A DNA stretch of 64,000 bases from Jaminaea rosea (taxonomy: Eukaryota; Basidiomycota; Exobasidiomycetes; Microstromatales), in NCBI RefSeq assembly GCF_003144245.1, contig NW_020289980.1, forward strand, positions 682,001 to 746,000. The letters are read 5' to 3'. Every line of letters starts with the position of its first letter. The first letter of the stretch is position 1. This document shows, piece after piece, positions 42,426-54,910 of this stretch. The notes under the pieces are model-generated. The model was not told the origin of the DNA. It did no database searches and was given only the letters and a program-made list of their open reading frames with translations. The translations under genes were made by a program, and so were the position numbers.

Positions 42426-42445
42426 CATAGCATAGCATAGCATAG
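42426..42445. repeat. CATAG pentanucleotide repeat
   Basis: Four perfect CATAG units in the short convergent gap between UTP12 and the CDKN3-type phosphatase gene. Confidence 0.9.
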
Positions 42446-42596
42446 CATGAAGATGTAGATGAATGAAAGAGGGGATAAGGAAATGATGCCACGGAAGCAC
42501 GATGAAAGTAATGACGATGATGCTGTCTGTCTGATGTGTTCTGGCTTTGCCTGAAACGAAGTAAACTCCTTGACTCCCACCCCTCCGCTCCTCCGG

Positions 42597-45500
42597 CTAC
42601 TCCTGCCTCCCACCAACAGGCAGCGCATCCAACTCCATCTCGTCTGGCTCCCGCTGTCCCAGACCACCCTGCGCTGCTGCCACCACGGTCCCATTGGCAA
42701 TCGCAGCGGAACTAGGCGACGAGCTAACCGTATTGCGTCTCTTCCGAGTCGCCTGCCCATCATCGTCGCGCTCAATAGTTGCTGCCCTTTCCCTTCTATC
42801 TTCTTCTCTACACACCTCCCCCCCTGCCCCCGCTGGTGGGGCCGACTGCTCCTCCTTATTCGCCGTAGCAAGGCGGGGAGCAGTGATAGTCGCAGTTGCG
42901 GCCGGCTGAACCACTTTGGCAGCGTGTCGCGAGTTGATGTTGGAGTGATGGCCATTCGTAGCACCAGCAGCAGCAGAGTGGGGAGGCGGAGTGTCGACGG
43001 CGTCCTCTCCTCCTCCCCCTCCAGCTTCGGAGCCATCCCGAGCGGCCTCGCGTTGAAGCCACAAGTTCGTCTCGAGCCGCATGCGCTTCCAGTACTCGTC
43101 TACCAGGGCACAATGTTGCCGCGAGAGGGATAGGTCCCCCACCCCCGCCCCATCTCCGCGACTCTGTTCGACTTGATCCAGTACATGCCGGGCAAAGTGG
43201 GAAATATACTCTGCTTGCTCCGCCGTCTCGATTGCCTTTGAGCTCCTACGTAATCGAACGACCTGCAAGGCCTGCCACATCATCTCGGCCTCGGGCCACA
43301 TGCTGCCGCGAATCGCACATTCCGAGATTGGGCGATGTTCGTCTACGAAGCCCATCTTGATCAGCCAACAGGCGGCCACCAGCCCCGCCCGACCCACGCC
43401 GCCTCGACAGTGCACGAGGACGTTGATGCCCTTGAGGGTACAGTGCGTTATGATCTCGTCGAGCCAGTGGGAGAGGGAGGACGTCGAAGTGGGACAGTTG
43501 CCCTGTAGCGTTGCGTGGGGAGAGGGGGACGAGGGGACGAAGGGACGAAGGGGTTTAGCTCTGCCCTCTCACATCCACGCGGAGGAGGCGGGAGTCCAAT
43601 CGCGATACTCACCTCGACCATGGGTACCCTCACCAAATCCACACCCAACGCATCCGCCTCTCTCACATACTCCTCCCACCTAACCCCAATAACCCCCAAC
43701 TCGGCATCGCTCAAACAACAGACCAAAGTCCCCACTCCCAACTCCTTGAATCGCTTCAGATCAACACCCAAATCACGACAAACCGCCCCGCGTCCCCTGA
43801 CGGCTCCTGTGAGCCTTACCTTCTTCCCCGGGCAGGAGGAGAGGAAAAGATTGCCAATCTTGAAAGAGGCAGGAGCGGGCGGGTGGGAGGCGGCACGACG
43901 GGTAGACCAACGTGCGCCCGATGCAGGGCCGGCGAGGGAGCGAGAGGCTGCATACTCCTCGTCGCCTGGGTAGCGGAAGGATGGTCCGTGCAAGTCGGGG
44001 GAGCGCCAGGGTAGCTCGTCATCCGTTACTACTGCAGCTATGTTGACCACGGGGGGGATGCGTGCTGGCAGCCCGCTTCTTCTCGCCGAGGCACTTTGAT
44101 CCTGTTCCTCCTCCTCCTTCGCTTTGCCTGGCCAGGGTAAGCGCCTCTCGTCCTCGTTACACCAGTATGCCAGCAAGGCGGGGTCAACCCGCCCGACCAG
44201 CTGCGCGTATACATGCTCCCTGATCCAAGGCATGAGGTTGTCCGGTATCAGCACAGAGACGGTGATGGGGTTGGTGTGCGATGTAGCGGCGGCGATGCCC
44301 GCTGGAGGTTGTGGCTGTTGCTGACTAGCAGGCGCGACGGGCTTCACGGCATCCTTGACTGCCTGTCGACCCATTGCTTGGGGTTGCTCCAGCTCTTGGT
44401 CTATGACCTCCTCGTCGGGGACAGCGACGGAGACCGTGGGAGGGTTGGCGACAGAGACTGCCGTTCCCGCGGCTGATGCTGATGCACCAGCTCCAGAGCC
44501 GTTGCTGGAGGAGGCGCGCAAGGCGGCAGCATGTGCGTCGAGCTGGCGCTGTGTTGAGGCGATGTTGCGCCGCTGGGCCAGCCAGAGGAGGGCGGCGGAT
44601 TCTTGAGCTTCTTGATCTTTGCGGGATGCTTGGAATTCGGCGGGGTTGGTGATGGCGAATGGGCTGTGCGTATTCGCGGGCCAGATGATGAGAGGAGAAT
44701 GGTCAGTGCATGGCTCGTCGTGCTCGCCTGCTGCTCCTCGCAAGCGTCAACGCACACATAGGGGTGGGGTGATCCCCATTCTCCGTACTTGACTCTGAGA
44801 GGGAGCGCGAGCAGGAAAGATGAGCTGGTCAGCCACGCGCGCGCCTACGTCTGGCTCTCGCCGCGTACCCACTTGTGATACATCGAATGCGGATTATGCG
44901 AGGCGAACCCTGCGAAATCGTACAGCTCATTCTGTGGGTTCGTCCCGTGCATCCTACACCACTTGTCCCACTGATCCTGAAATCTCGATCTCTCCAGGTA
45001 AAATTCGGTGGGAAAAGCCTTGCGATTCTTTGAGGCGCAGACCTCCTCCTCCTGCTGTTCCTCGCCTTGCTGCTGCTGCTGCGATGACGAGGCGGAGGCC
45101 TGACTCCCGTCCTCGCTGCGAGAGGCAGAAGGGGAACGATGCTCGCTCTCTGCTTCTGCCACGCCCGTGAAGATGCCCAGTACGGGGGCACGTTCAGGCG
45201 ACGAGGAGGCGGAGCGTCCGGTGCGTCGCCTTAGCAGAGCCTTATGTCTATTCCTCCGCTGCTCCTCGAGATGTTGCCCAAATATAATCCGGTCTTGTAG
45301 CCCTCTATCCCACTTCGTCCTGACCAAGAACTTGAAGCACAGCATCTCCGCGGCGCTTCCCATGGGCAGGAGGTCGAACTGGGCAGCCAGGTCTGATCGC
45401 CAGAGGTAGATGGCCGAGGGTGAGGGGAGGGAGCCGCTGTTGTACCAGGGTGGGGCGCGGAGGCAGGAGAGGGAGGAATGGGGCTTGCGCAGCGCGAGGT

Positions 45501-45849
45501 TCAGGGTGGGCTTGATCGACACGAAGCGGTCCCATGCTTGATGCTCGGCGGGCGAGGACTGCTGGCAGCGCGAGGGGGTCGAAGGGTCAAGAGGCTCGAG
45601 GTGGGCATGCCAAAGGTCCGAGACGAGGCCGAGCGTGGGGACTGCGCTCGGTGTGCCGTTGCCGTTGCCATAACCATTGAGCGTAGCATGCTTGGAGCCT
45701 GGAATGGGGGCGTCGACGTCGGGCGCGGTCAGGTCTGTATCAGATGAGCCTCCCGTCGATGGGGAATTGCTCGAGCGCTGAGCGGCTGCGCCTACATCCA
45801 CATCGCCTGCTGCTGTCTCGCCGTTGGTACGAGGTGCGAAGGAGTTCAT
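42597..45849 (-). CDS. CDKN3-type dual-specificity phosphatase with large N-terminal region
   Basis: Minus-strand exons 44869-45849, 44758-44792, 43613-44663 and 42597-43502 join in frame to 990 residues. The 35-nt second exon encodes STENGDHPTP; its acceptor (AGAG) is the least certain boundary. The phosphatase domain (about 590-760) begins GNLFLSSCPGKKVRL, has LVCCLSDAELGVIGV, DLVRVPMVEGNCP and the active site LVHCRGGVGRAGLVAACWL, a CX5R loop as in CDKN3/KAP and related fungal enzymes. The catalytic Cys and Arg are intact and the upstream Asp in CLSDAEL could be the general acid. The N-terminal 330 residues contain a second conserved-looking region: SAIYLWRSDLAAQFDLLPMG, MLCFKFLVRTKWDRGL, FYLERSRFQDQWDKW and LYDFAGFASHNPHSMYHKW. 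I recognise no family for it. The C-terminal 200 residues are low-complexity. The two halves could be separate genes, but the splice phases favour one. Confidence 0.78.
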
Positions 45850-46990
45850 GCCCAGGTGGCGGCGTCGAGGACGAGGTGACGAGGGTGATGGGATGGGCCG
45901 CCTCTGTGTCTAGTATCGCTGTTGAACGGCTTGCATTCGATGGCGTTTGCAGCTGAGGCAGAAGGAGGGAGTGGAAGAGGGTGGCGAGGCCGGCAGGAGA
46001 GGGACGGTGTGTTGGAGATCGCGGCGTCTACTTTGGTCACACACGATACGAAGCAAAGGAGAGGAAAGGGGGGAGTAGGGCAAAGACGTCGACGCCGGAG
46101 TCGATGCCAATGCGATGCGATGTTGGTACGGGCGGAGAGAGGTGGTGTGGTGTGGTGTGATTGAGGAGACGACGACTACTATAATTGTCCGCTACGTGGG
46201 GGGCGCTGGCTTCTCGACTCGACAGTCACTCACTCGGATCGATGGATGGACGACGGTCGACCCCTGCTGCTGCCTCGCCCTCGCCACTCTCGCAGCCAGC
46301 CTCTCCGTGTATGCGTGCGTGCGTGCGTGCGTGTGCGAGCCTGTGCGTGTGTGTGTCGTGTTCCCTCGTCCCGCGAGGCTGCAAGTCGATCTGATCTGCA
46401 AGGCCGGGGGGAACCGACGCTGGCTGGCTGGCTCGCTGCGCTGCCTTGTGCGTCGTTGCAACAAGTGACACCAACACGAACCAAGGGCGGGTAGGATGGA
46501 GGTGGTCTTGTCTTGATGGCAGTTGCGATGTTGCAAGCCTCGATGCCGACGTTGATCCGAGTCGAGCGACACTTGCACTTATCGAGATGGAAGAGCAAGA
46601 AGCGGCTCCCGAATTGAGTGAGGGGCCCTCTCGTCTGGCTGTATGCTAGCCCCAAACAAAGCCCAGTTTAGTTCAACTCAGCGCATGGCCTCGCCAAGTG
46701 TATCGATGGTGACGGTAGGGCGGGGACAACTCCTCCCTGTCCCACGTCTGGCGGCACATCATCGCTCGACCCTCGCACCAATGTGATGCCGTCGTCTCTC
46801 GGGCTGGTAGACTAGCAGGGCGCGGACGCCACGCGAGCGAGCAACCAAGCCAGCCTCGAGTCAAAGGCAGAGAGGGTCACGCAAGGGCTCGCCCTACTTC
46901 CGCCTTTTCGGTTGAAGCGGCGGCGGCGCTCTTGCCGTCCCACGCCCTCGCCATTTCATTTCTTCTCACTCATACACTTCACAGCACAGC
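45850..46990. other. Divergent intergenic region, phosphatase / aspartokinase
   Basis: A 1.1-kb shared upstream region with a GCGT repeat, several TGCGTGTG runs and two near-matches to a Gcn4/CpcA site (TGAGTGA near 46616, CGAGTCA at 46857-46863). No gene seen. Confidence 0.5.
46312..46335. repeat. GCGT tetranucleotide repeat
   Basis: About five TGCG/GCGT units passing into a TG-rich run, in noncoding DNA. Confidence 0.85.
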
Positions 46991-49385
46991 ATGACCACTC
47001 CTACACAGGACAGCATTTTGTCCTCTGGTCCACCAGCTCACCTGCCACCTCCATCAGGGTCAGGAACACGGTCAGCCTCATCCTCAGCATCTACATCCAC
47101 CGCACCCTCCTCTCTCTCTCCCCCGCAGACATGGATCGTCCAAAAATACGGGGGCACCTCCGTAGGCAAGTTCCTACGCGCCATCACATCCGAAATAGTC
47201 CCCTCGTACCTCGTCTCCTCACCCTCGACCCGCCTAGCGCTCGTATGCTCAGCCCGCTCCGGCTCCACAAAGGCGAGGGGGACTACCAACCTACTCCTCA
47301 CAGCGGCAGGGCAAGCCTTGGCGCTGGATGCTGCCGGGCAGGACCTGGCTAGCTCCGTCTCCGGGATGACTTTGGCCAGAACGCCGTCTGCTAATGGGGA
47401 GGGAAGCTTGAGCAGCTCGACGGGGAGCTTGGGCAGTGATTCGAGTGCGGGCACCACGCAGACGTCGGCTGCTTTCGATTCGACGGTGGATATATTGCTT
47501 CAGGAGCATCTAGGAGCGGTCGAGATTGCCGTCACTCATGATGTGGAGCTGCGCAAACGATTAGAGGCGGACGTGAGGGGAGACTGTGATCGTGAGTGTG
47601 CGCTGCGGCATAATCTACTCAAGACTGTTCCGACCTCTGCCCAAGAGGAAAAGCCCTGACGCTCCCTCTGCCCACTTGTCCTCTCACGCCCAGGCCTTCG
47701 CCAGTTCCTCCTCGCCGCCCGTATAATCGAGGAGATCTCTCCAAGATCAAAGGACATAATTCTCTCTCTTGGCGAACGCCTCTCCTGTCGTCTAGTCGTC
47801 GCCTCCCTGCAAGACCTGGGAATCCCCGCAGAGCTGGTAGGGTTGGAGTCGGTGATTGATGCAGCCTTCTTGGAGGAGGTGGGCAAGAGGCGCGCATCGC
47901 CCGGTGGAGGTGTGGGTGGAGTTGGAGTGGGGGAGGAGAATCAACTGGACCAGCACTTTTACGACCTCTTGGCAGAGCGACTCGGAGAGCGATGTAGGAA
48001 TGCACAAGGCGTGCCCGTCGTCACTGGGTACTTTGGTGCCGTACCGGGCTCGCTGCTGCAGCAGGTTGGAAGAGGTGAGTGCGCGCATCGTGTTGCCTGA
48101 ACAACCTAGCTTCAATCCACGATCTGACCACCGCATCTTTTCGCCTCGCCGCCAGGGTACACCGACCTCTGCGCCGCTCTCTGCGCTGTAGGGCTCGGAG
48201 CTCTGGAACTCCAGATATGGAAAGAGGTAGACGGAGTCTTTACGGCTGACCCTCGCAAAGTCTCGACTGCGAGGCTCATTCCCTCCATCACGCCCGAAGA
48301 GGCCGCAGAATTGTACGTCCCTGTCCTCGCGCGTACACTCGCAGGCCGCAACAGACCTGCCCAGACTGACGCTCCCGCCCCCGTTTTCCCTTGTCCTCCC
48401 CCCCGCGCCGCCGCCGCATCGCCAGGACATACTACGGCAGCGAAGTGATCCACCCCTTCACGATGGAGCAAGCGATCCGTCGTCGTGTACCCATCCGCAT
48501 CAAGAATGTAGAGAACCCAAGCGGAAGCGGGACGGTCATCCTTCCGGACTCGGAGGAGCCGGAGCGGGATCATTTGGTCGAGGGACACGTAGCACAACCG
48601 CAGACTCCGCTCACGAGTGGAGCGAATACGCCTGCGCGAGCGACGGGAGCCGGGGGAATGCCCTGGGGTGCTGCGGAGGGGGCTTGGCCCGGGTTGGAGT
48701 TGAGTGGGATGGCGGGAAGTGGGGTAGGGGGAGCCGGCGGGGCCCAGCAACAGCAGAGAAGATTACCGACTGCCGTTACGATTAAGGTGCGTGGCCACAG
48801 GAGCGCGAGGAGGCTTTTCCCCCCATGATTGCTAACCATGTTGACCTCCCCGCCCTGCTCACACGCACCTACGTACAGGAAGATGTCCTAGTCCTCAACG
48901 TCCATTCGAACCGCAAGACGCTTTCCCACTCCTTCTTCTCGCGCATCTTCTCCACCCTCGACCGACACCACGTAGCCGTGGACCTCATCTCGACCAGCGA
49001 AGTCCACGTCTCCATGGCCATCTCTGCCGCCTCGTTGCGTCGCCCCTCCCGCACGCTCGACCTAGTCTGCTCCGAGCTCGGCCCCGTAGGAACCGTATCC
49101 GTCTTGCGGGACATGGCGATCCTCTCCCTTGTAGGGAGACAGATGCGACATATGGTAGGCGTGGCGGGTAAGATGTTCGCCACCCTGGCCGAGGGCGGAA
49201 TCAATATCGAGATGATCAGTCAGGGGGCCAACGAGATCAACATCTCCTGCTGCATTCATGCAAAGAGCGCTCTCAAGGCTTTGAATCTTATTCATTATTC
49301 GGTGCTAGAGGTGGGCGGGCCGGCGGGAGTGGGGGTTAAGCCGGTGGGGATGGAGAGTGGGAATTTCGGGAGGAGCTTTGTGTAG
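46991..49385 (+). CDS. HOM3: Aspartate kinase (Hom3)
   Basis: Five exons (46991-47591, 47694-48074, 48156-48312, 48426-48786, 48879-49385) join in frame to 668 residues. The kinase lobe starts IVQKYGGTSVGKF (about 48-60). It continues with a VTGYFG block, then GRGYTDLCAALCAVGLGALE, IWKEVDGVFTADPRKV and LTYYGSEVIHPFTMEQAIRR. Two ACT domains follow (LNVHSNRKTLSHSFFSRIF; VGVAGKMFATLAEGGINIEM with SQGANEINISC), the site of feedback inhibition, by threonine in fungi. The enzyme phosphorylates L-aspartate, the first step toward threonine, methionine and homoserine, in the cytosol. It is longer than yeast Hom3 (527) because of three Ser/Gly-rich insertions: the N-terminus, after LARTPSANG and before the first ACT domain (TPLTSGANTPARATG...). 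The last would lie at the kinase-regulatory hinge. Confidence 0.95.
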
Positions 49386-50302
49386 GTGCGGGCGCGAGGA
49401 TGGATAGATAGAGTGCTCACAATCAGATCTTACTCGTTATTGCTGTTCGATGAGTGATCCTTACCATCCGTACCTGTCAATCGTCGATCGATCGTGTCAG
49501 TCGCGTTTCTCTCTCAAATGATGGCGGCCGCCGCGGCCCAAGCCCCCCTCCCTGCTTGAACGCCGTTGTTCCCCCCTCCCGTCGGGCTCTGCTTGGTGAG
49601 CGGGCGAGCGAGAGAGAGCGCCGCCTGCGTCTCCTCACCGCACAGAGACGCAGCAGGCGGCGAGGGAGCGGCGAGTTGGTCTTTTCTGTGGTGCGAGCCG
49701 GCGGGGCGCGGAGGTGGCTGTCGAAGAGGCTGGCTGGGCTAAGGCCGAGGCTGACGACGAGACAGGAGAGGGAGCGGACGGGGGGCTAGTCTCACGTCGC
49801 AGGCAAGTCTGTAACGCGAGGCTGCGTTTCACTTTCCAACACGCCGTGCGAGCGAGAGAGACGCACACACAGAGAGAGACTCGCCTTCCTTTCGTCTCAT
49901 CATCACCATCATCGCCTCTTTCCCTCCTTCTTCCTCTTCGTCACTCTTCCTTCTTCTCACACTCTTTGCTATAGCGCGCCGACTCTGTTCGTTGTTGCGC
50001 CTCGCTCCCCCCCCTTTCCCTCCCGGATCCACGCTCCCTCGTCGCCTCACTTCTTGATCTCTCCTTGGTAGGAGGCATCTGCGCCCGCCCGCCCAAGCAA
50101 GCTCGCAGCGTACTCTGCTGCTCGTAGCTACGATCTCGGTCTCTCTGTCATCTCGCTCGTCTTCACGATCCTGTTTACGACATACACGACAAGCAAGCGG
50201 CTGCGCGAGATCCTGGACGACCAAGTCTCTCTGCTCTGCGCTGCTGCGCCTTTGTACTCCTCCTGAGCTCAACAGGGACAGCCTCCCGCCGCCGCCGCCC
50301 CG
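49386..50302. other. Intergenic, long pyrimidine-rich leader of chitin synthase
   Basis: About 0.9 kb. The proximal 500 bp are rich in CT on the plus strand (for example 49885-49970), a common core-promoter or 5' UTR trait in filamentous fungi. Possible 5' UTR introns cannot be fixed by eye. No gene seen. Confidence 0.45.
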
Positions 50303-53300
50303 ATGCCGATGCGCAACAGTGACTTCACAAAGTCCTTTGTCCGCAAGCCCGGCTCTCGTGCCACTGGCGGTGACACATCAATACCGATCCGTACAGAGGC
50401 TCCACCCCCTCTACGCCAGCCAACACGCATAGCGCGCTCCAAGACCTTGACCCGCCCTGAGCGATTTCAGCCACAAGTTCCACTCATCAATCCGCAAGAG
50501 GGTCCTGCCTCAGGGAAATCAGAGCCTGGTTCACCGACATGGCGCATCTTTTCGCTCCTTGTTACCTTTTGGGCTTGTAGTCCGTGCATGAAGGCGTGTG
50601 GGATCAAGGATCGACCCAGCCAGCAGGCGTGGAGGGAAAAGGTGGCACTGGTATTCCTTGCGCTGTGCATGGGCGGGTTTGTGGGGTTCATCACCATGGC
50701 TCTGAACCGTGTACTCTGTCCCGTGTCTGTCTCGGCGGACTCGACGTTGTTCGATCGGATTGGTAGCGGCAATAGCGCGGCGTTGGGCATTCAGGGCTGG
50801 TGAGTTCTGCGGCCAGAAAGCAGGCGGAAACGATGCGCCCTCTGCGGGCGGTGATACTGACCTCTCATCCCCTCCCCACTCTCGCTGCTCGCAGGGACTT
50901 TGACGTCTCACAAGCCAAGCTGCCAGGCGCAAACGACGTCGGAGTCAATCTATACACGATGGCGTCGACGCTCTCGGGCTTCGACGTCACTCCCCTCTTC
51001 ACTCGCACCGACTTCCCCGCCTGCGCAGGCAAGACGGCCGCCTACGCCACGGCGGACAGCTGTACGCCTGCTGAAGCTGGGCAGGCTAAATGCCCGCTCG
51101 GCGCCCTGACTACGGCGCACCTCGCTGAGCTCAAGCTCACCAACATGACGCGCCGCGTGGGGTACGGATGGGACGATCTGGGCAACGCCACCTTCCGCAA
51201 CTACATTGTGCTGGACGGCAACGTGCTCAACCTCACGCCTTATATCAATGCTCACCCAACCGCAATCGCAAATGACAAGGTCGATCTGGCTATCCGCACG
51301 CAGCTCACCAGCATCGACGCAACGGGCGGGCGTGATGCGACGAAGCTCTTCTACTCTAGCAGCGAGACCAAGGACGCTGTGCGCTGTCTGGTGCAAAAGT
51401 ACTACGCGGGACACATAGACAAGGTATCGCCGGGCTGTTTCGTGTCGGACCTGTTCCTCTACGTCTCCCTGGTCATCATCCTCGGCCTGGTTTTCGTCCG
51501 CTTCCTCATGGCCATCTTCTTCTCCTGGTTCATGAGTGCAAAGATGTCTGCCCCACCCAAAGAAGACGGGCGACGCAAGCTGGGGCACAGCATGCTGCCC
51601 AACGGGGCCATGAGTACCGTAGACGACGGCGGGGCGGCGCCGTGGGCTGGCGCGGGGGCTAAGCAGCAGCAGCAGCGTCGCCTCGTGTCGGATGCATCGT
51701 CGCAGGTGTCGAGCAACTTTGGGAGCGGGGCGCTCAACCGGCAGACGATTGGCAATGAGCCCTACATCATCTGTCTGGTGACGGCCTATTCCGAGGGCGA
51801 AGAAGGGATCAGCAACACCTTGACTTCGCTAGCAGAGTGCGACTACCCGGACACGCGCAAGCTCCTCTTCGTCGTGGCAGACGGTATGGTGACGGGGTCG
51901 GGGGAGAGCCAGTCCACGCCTGACATCTGCGTAAGTTTGCTCGAGGCGGACGAGCGCTTCGGCACTCCCATGCCCATGAGCTTCGTGAGCGTCGCCCAGG
52001 GCAAGAAGCAGCACAACATGGCCATGGTGTACGCGGGCCATTACGTGCGCGCAGGAGGGCATCGCACGCCGATGGTCGTCGTGGTGAAATGCGGGACGAG
52101 CGATGAGTTCAACGAGGCCAAGCCTGGCAATCGTGGCAAACGAGACTCTCAGATGATCCTCATGAATTTCCTGCAGCGCGTGACGTACAACGATCGCATG
52201 ACCCCCTTGGACTTCGACCTCTTCCGCAAGTTCCAGGGACTCATGGGCGTCACGCCCGACTTTTTCGAGTTGATCCTCATGGTGGATGCGGATACCAAGG
52301 TGTTCCCGCAGGGGATGCGCAAGTTGTCCAATGCGATGATGCGGGACCATATGATTATGGGGGCTTGCGGTGAGACGAGGATTGCAAACAAGACGGCGAG
52401 CTGGGTGACGGCGATTCAAGTATTTGTGAGTAGCCCGGCGCGCGGCCGCGAGGGCAGCTGTGCACCAGGGCGCGGGCGCAAGGACGCGCACGCTGACTCT
52501 TCTTGTCTCCTCGCCACGCTGCGCGTACACCAGGAATACTTCATCTCACACCACATGGTCAAGTCCTTCGAGTCCGTCTTCGGCGGCGTCACCTGTCTGC
52601 CCGGCTGTTTCTCCATGTACAGGATCAAGGCGCGCAAGCCCAGTGACGATGACTGGGTGCCTATCATTGTCAAGCCCGAGGTGACGCGCGAGTACTCGCA
52701 GTCCACCGTAGTCACGCTGCATCAGAAGAACCTCCTCTTGCTTGGAGAGGACAGGTTCTTGACCACTTTGCTGCTTAGGACTTTCCCGAATCGCAAGATG
52801 GTCTTCGTCCCGCAGGCAAGGTGTAGGACTGAGGTGCCCCATACGTTCAAGATGTGAGTGTGCGAGGCGGGGGCACGAGAATCGCGAGCGTCGACAAAGA
52901 GGCCAAGCTGACCCTTTATCCTGGCTTGCTCGCACGCCCAGGCTCCTCTCACAACGCCGTCGCTGGATCAACTCGACGATCCACAACCTTATGGAGCTCG
53001 TCCTCGTCCGCGACCTCTGCGGTACCTTCTGCTTCAGCATGCAGTTCGTAGTCTTCATGGACCTAATCGGCACCGCCGTCCTCCCCGTAGCCATCTGCCT
53101 CACCTACGTACTGATCGTCTCGTACTGCCTGGACCCTCCGCACACCTTCTCGCAAGCCATCCCCTTGATGCTGCTCATAGCCGTCATCGGTCTACCGGCG
53201 GTGCTGATCCTCATGGCGACACGCAAGGTAGTCTACGTCATGTGGATGGGGGTGTACCTCATCTTCTTGCCGGTGTGGAACTTCATTCTGCCCGTGTACG

Positions 53301-54304
53301 CCTTTTGGCACTTTGACGACTTCTCGTGGGGAGAGACGCGTAAAGTCGAGGGTGAAGCCAAAGGGGCCGGGCATGGCGATGCCGAGGGAACGTTTGCGGC
53401 CGCTTCGGTGCCGTTTAGACGGTGGGAGGATTGGGAGAGAAGCAGGTTGAAGAAGCAGAAGCGCGAGGAGAAGCGGAGGAGAGAGATGGAGGAGCAGTAC
53501 GGCGGGGAGTTCTGGAATGACCAGCAGCAGCGCGATGCCGGGGCGGGATTGCAGCCGAGGGGTAGGCGCGACTCGGACTCTTTCTCGGATACGACGCAAG
53601 AGGATGTGTGGGGTGCGCAGATCGGCGTGTACGAGGAGGCCGCCCCGCCTCCGACGCGAATCGTGCGTCACACGATGATCATCGACAGTAACGACGTGCT
53701 CGGGGCTGGGGAACTGGAAGCCATGTTGGAGAAGGAAGGCTTCGAGCAACCAGCAGCACCCAAGCGCGGAGCCAGTCGTCGAGCCAAAGGGAATGGACCG
53801 AGTGGGCAGCCCCTCGCGCCCAGTAGAGCACAGGCGCGCAGGTCGGTGCGTTTCTCGCAGGCTCACCCGATGCCGCAGCGTAACAACAACAATAGGCACG
53901 GCAACGGCAGCCCGACGTCAGCGTCATCGCCGCACCTCCACCCAGGCAACAACGGTCACGATGCAGACCCGTTGCGACGCACGCCCAGCCCCCTCTCCAC
54001 TTTCACGCAGCACAGCACCAACTCCTTTGTGGCGTTGGGAGAGGAGGTCTCCCTCATGCGCGGCGTAGGCGGAGAACTAGGCTCGGCCACTTCTTCGCAC
54101 GGCGGCTTTGCGCTCGAAGACCTGGGACCGCAGAGGGGCGTCGCCGGGTCGGGGCAGAGCAGTGCGACTAGTACTGGGGCGAGTCCCTACGGGTTCGCGG
54201 GGGGACAGCAGGGACATGCGAGACAGCGTAGTCAGGGGAGTGGACAGCAGTATCATCGCGTGGACCTGGGAGGGCGAGGGCCACCCCAAGGAGGAAGACG
54301 ATGA
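50303..54304 (+). CDS. CHS3: Class IV chitin synthase
   Basis: Exons are 50303-50799, 50895-52425, 52534-52853 and 52942-54304, giving 1236 residues; junctions keep frame ([28 protein letters not shown]). Near residue 115 the block [20 protein letters not shown] marks the N-terminal membrane segments typical of class IV. A cytochrome-b5-like segment lies near 268-340 ([15 protein letters not shown]). Another membrane helix follows (350-380). The GT2 catalytic core has [25 protein letters not shown] (metal-binding DxD), [12 protein letters not shown] and LLSQRRRWI, all intact. Further helices follow (about 805-905), then a 300-residue disordered cytoplasmic tail with [13 protein letters not shown]. 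It polymerises UDP-GlcNAc into cell-wall chitin at the plasma membrane; yeast Chs3 needs chaperones for export. The assignment is firm; numbering within the CHS family varies between species. Confidence 0.95.
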
Positions 54305-54910
54305 TGCGCGAAACTTGCTGGGATACAGCTTCCTCATCGTGATCCTGTCGCGCCCAGGCAGACGGGTGGTTGCTCATAGCCACCTAATTTGGATGCTTGT
54401 TTGGAATCGCACCTACCACGCCTTGCCTGCCTGCCTGCCTCACACCTTTGATCCTCGCTTTGGAATCTTGCCTTGCAATCGTGCCTTGCCCCACCCTTTC
54501 TCTCCTCTGCGTGGCGTCTTTGGCTTTTGGCTTCTGGCTCGTCCAAGGGTCCCCTCCATGCCATCCCGCCGGCTTGAATCCACGTCCTCGGCTTTTGCGC
54601 TTTTGCCTGTCGCTTTCGCTCGCTCGTCCTCTGCTGCCTGCCTGATGATGCGTGGAATGCTGCACGCAAAGCAATAGGCGGCAAGCGGGCGGCTGGGCGG
54701 AACTGGATGATGCATGACGAGAGTCGAGAGTGTGGATTCGAGGTCCGAGGCTTGGATGTCATGAGGCTGTTTGTTGCTTTCTCTCTCCTAGCTCCTCGTT
54801 CCTCGCTCCTATCCTTGCCACGATGCTACCACCTACTAGCACTTACGACAGCATACATTCAGCTCTCATCTAGATCGTGCGACCGCACAGCAGTATAGCA
54901 CGACGTCGTG
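54305..54910. other. Intergenic, 606 bp
   Basis: 3' region of chitin synthase and promoter of the dysferlin-domain gene. It has CCTGCCTGCC-type short repeats near 54422-54440. No gene seen. Confidence 0.5.

Noticed and set aside
44401-44757. Alternative frame reading GEWGSPHPYVCVDACEEQQ in the phosphatase gene
   Set aside because: It looks protein-like, but it cannot be joined in frame to the downstream phosphatase exons by a reasonable intron. The 35-nt exon model can.
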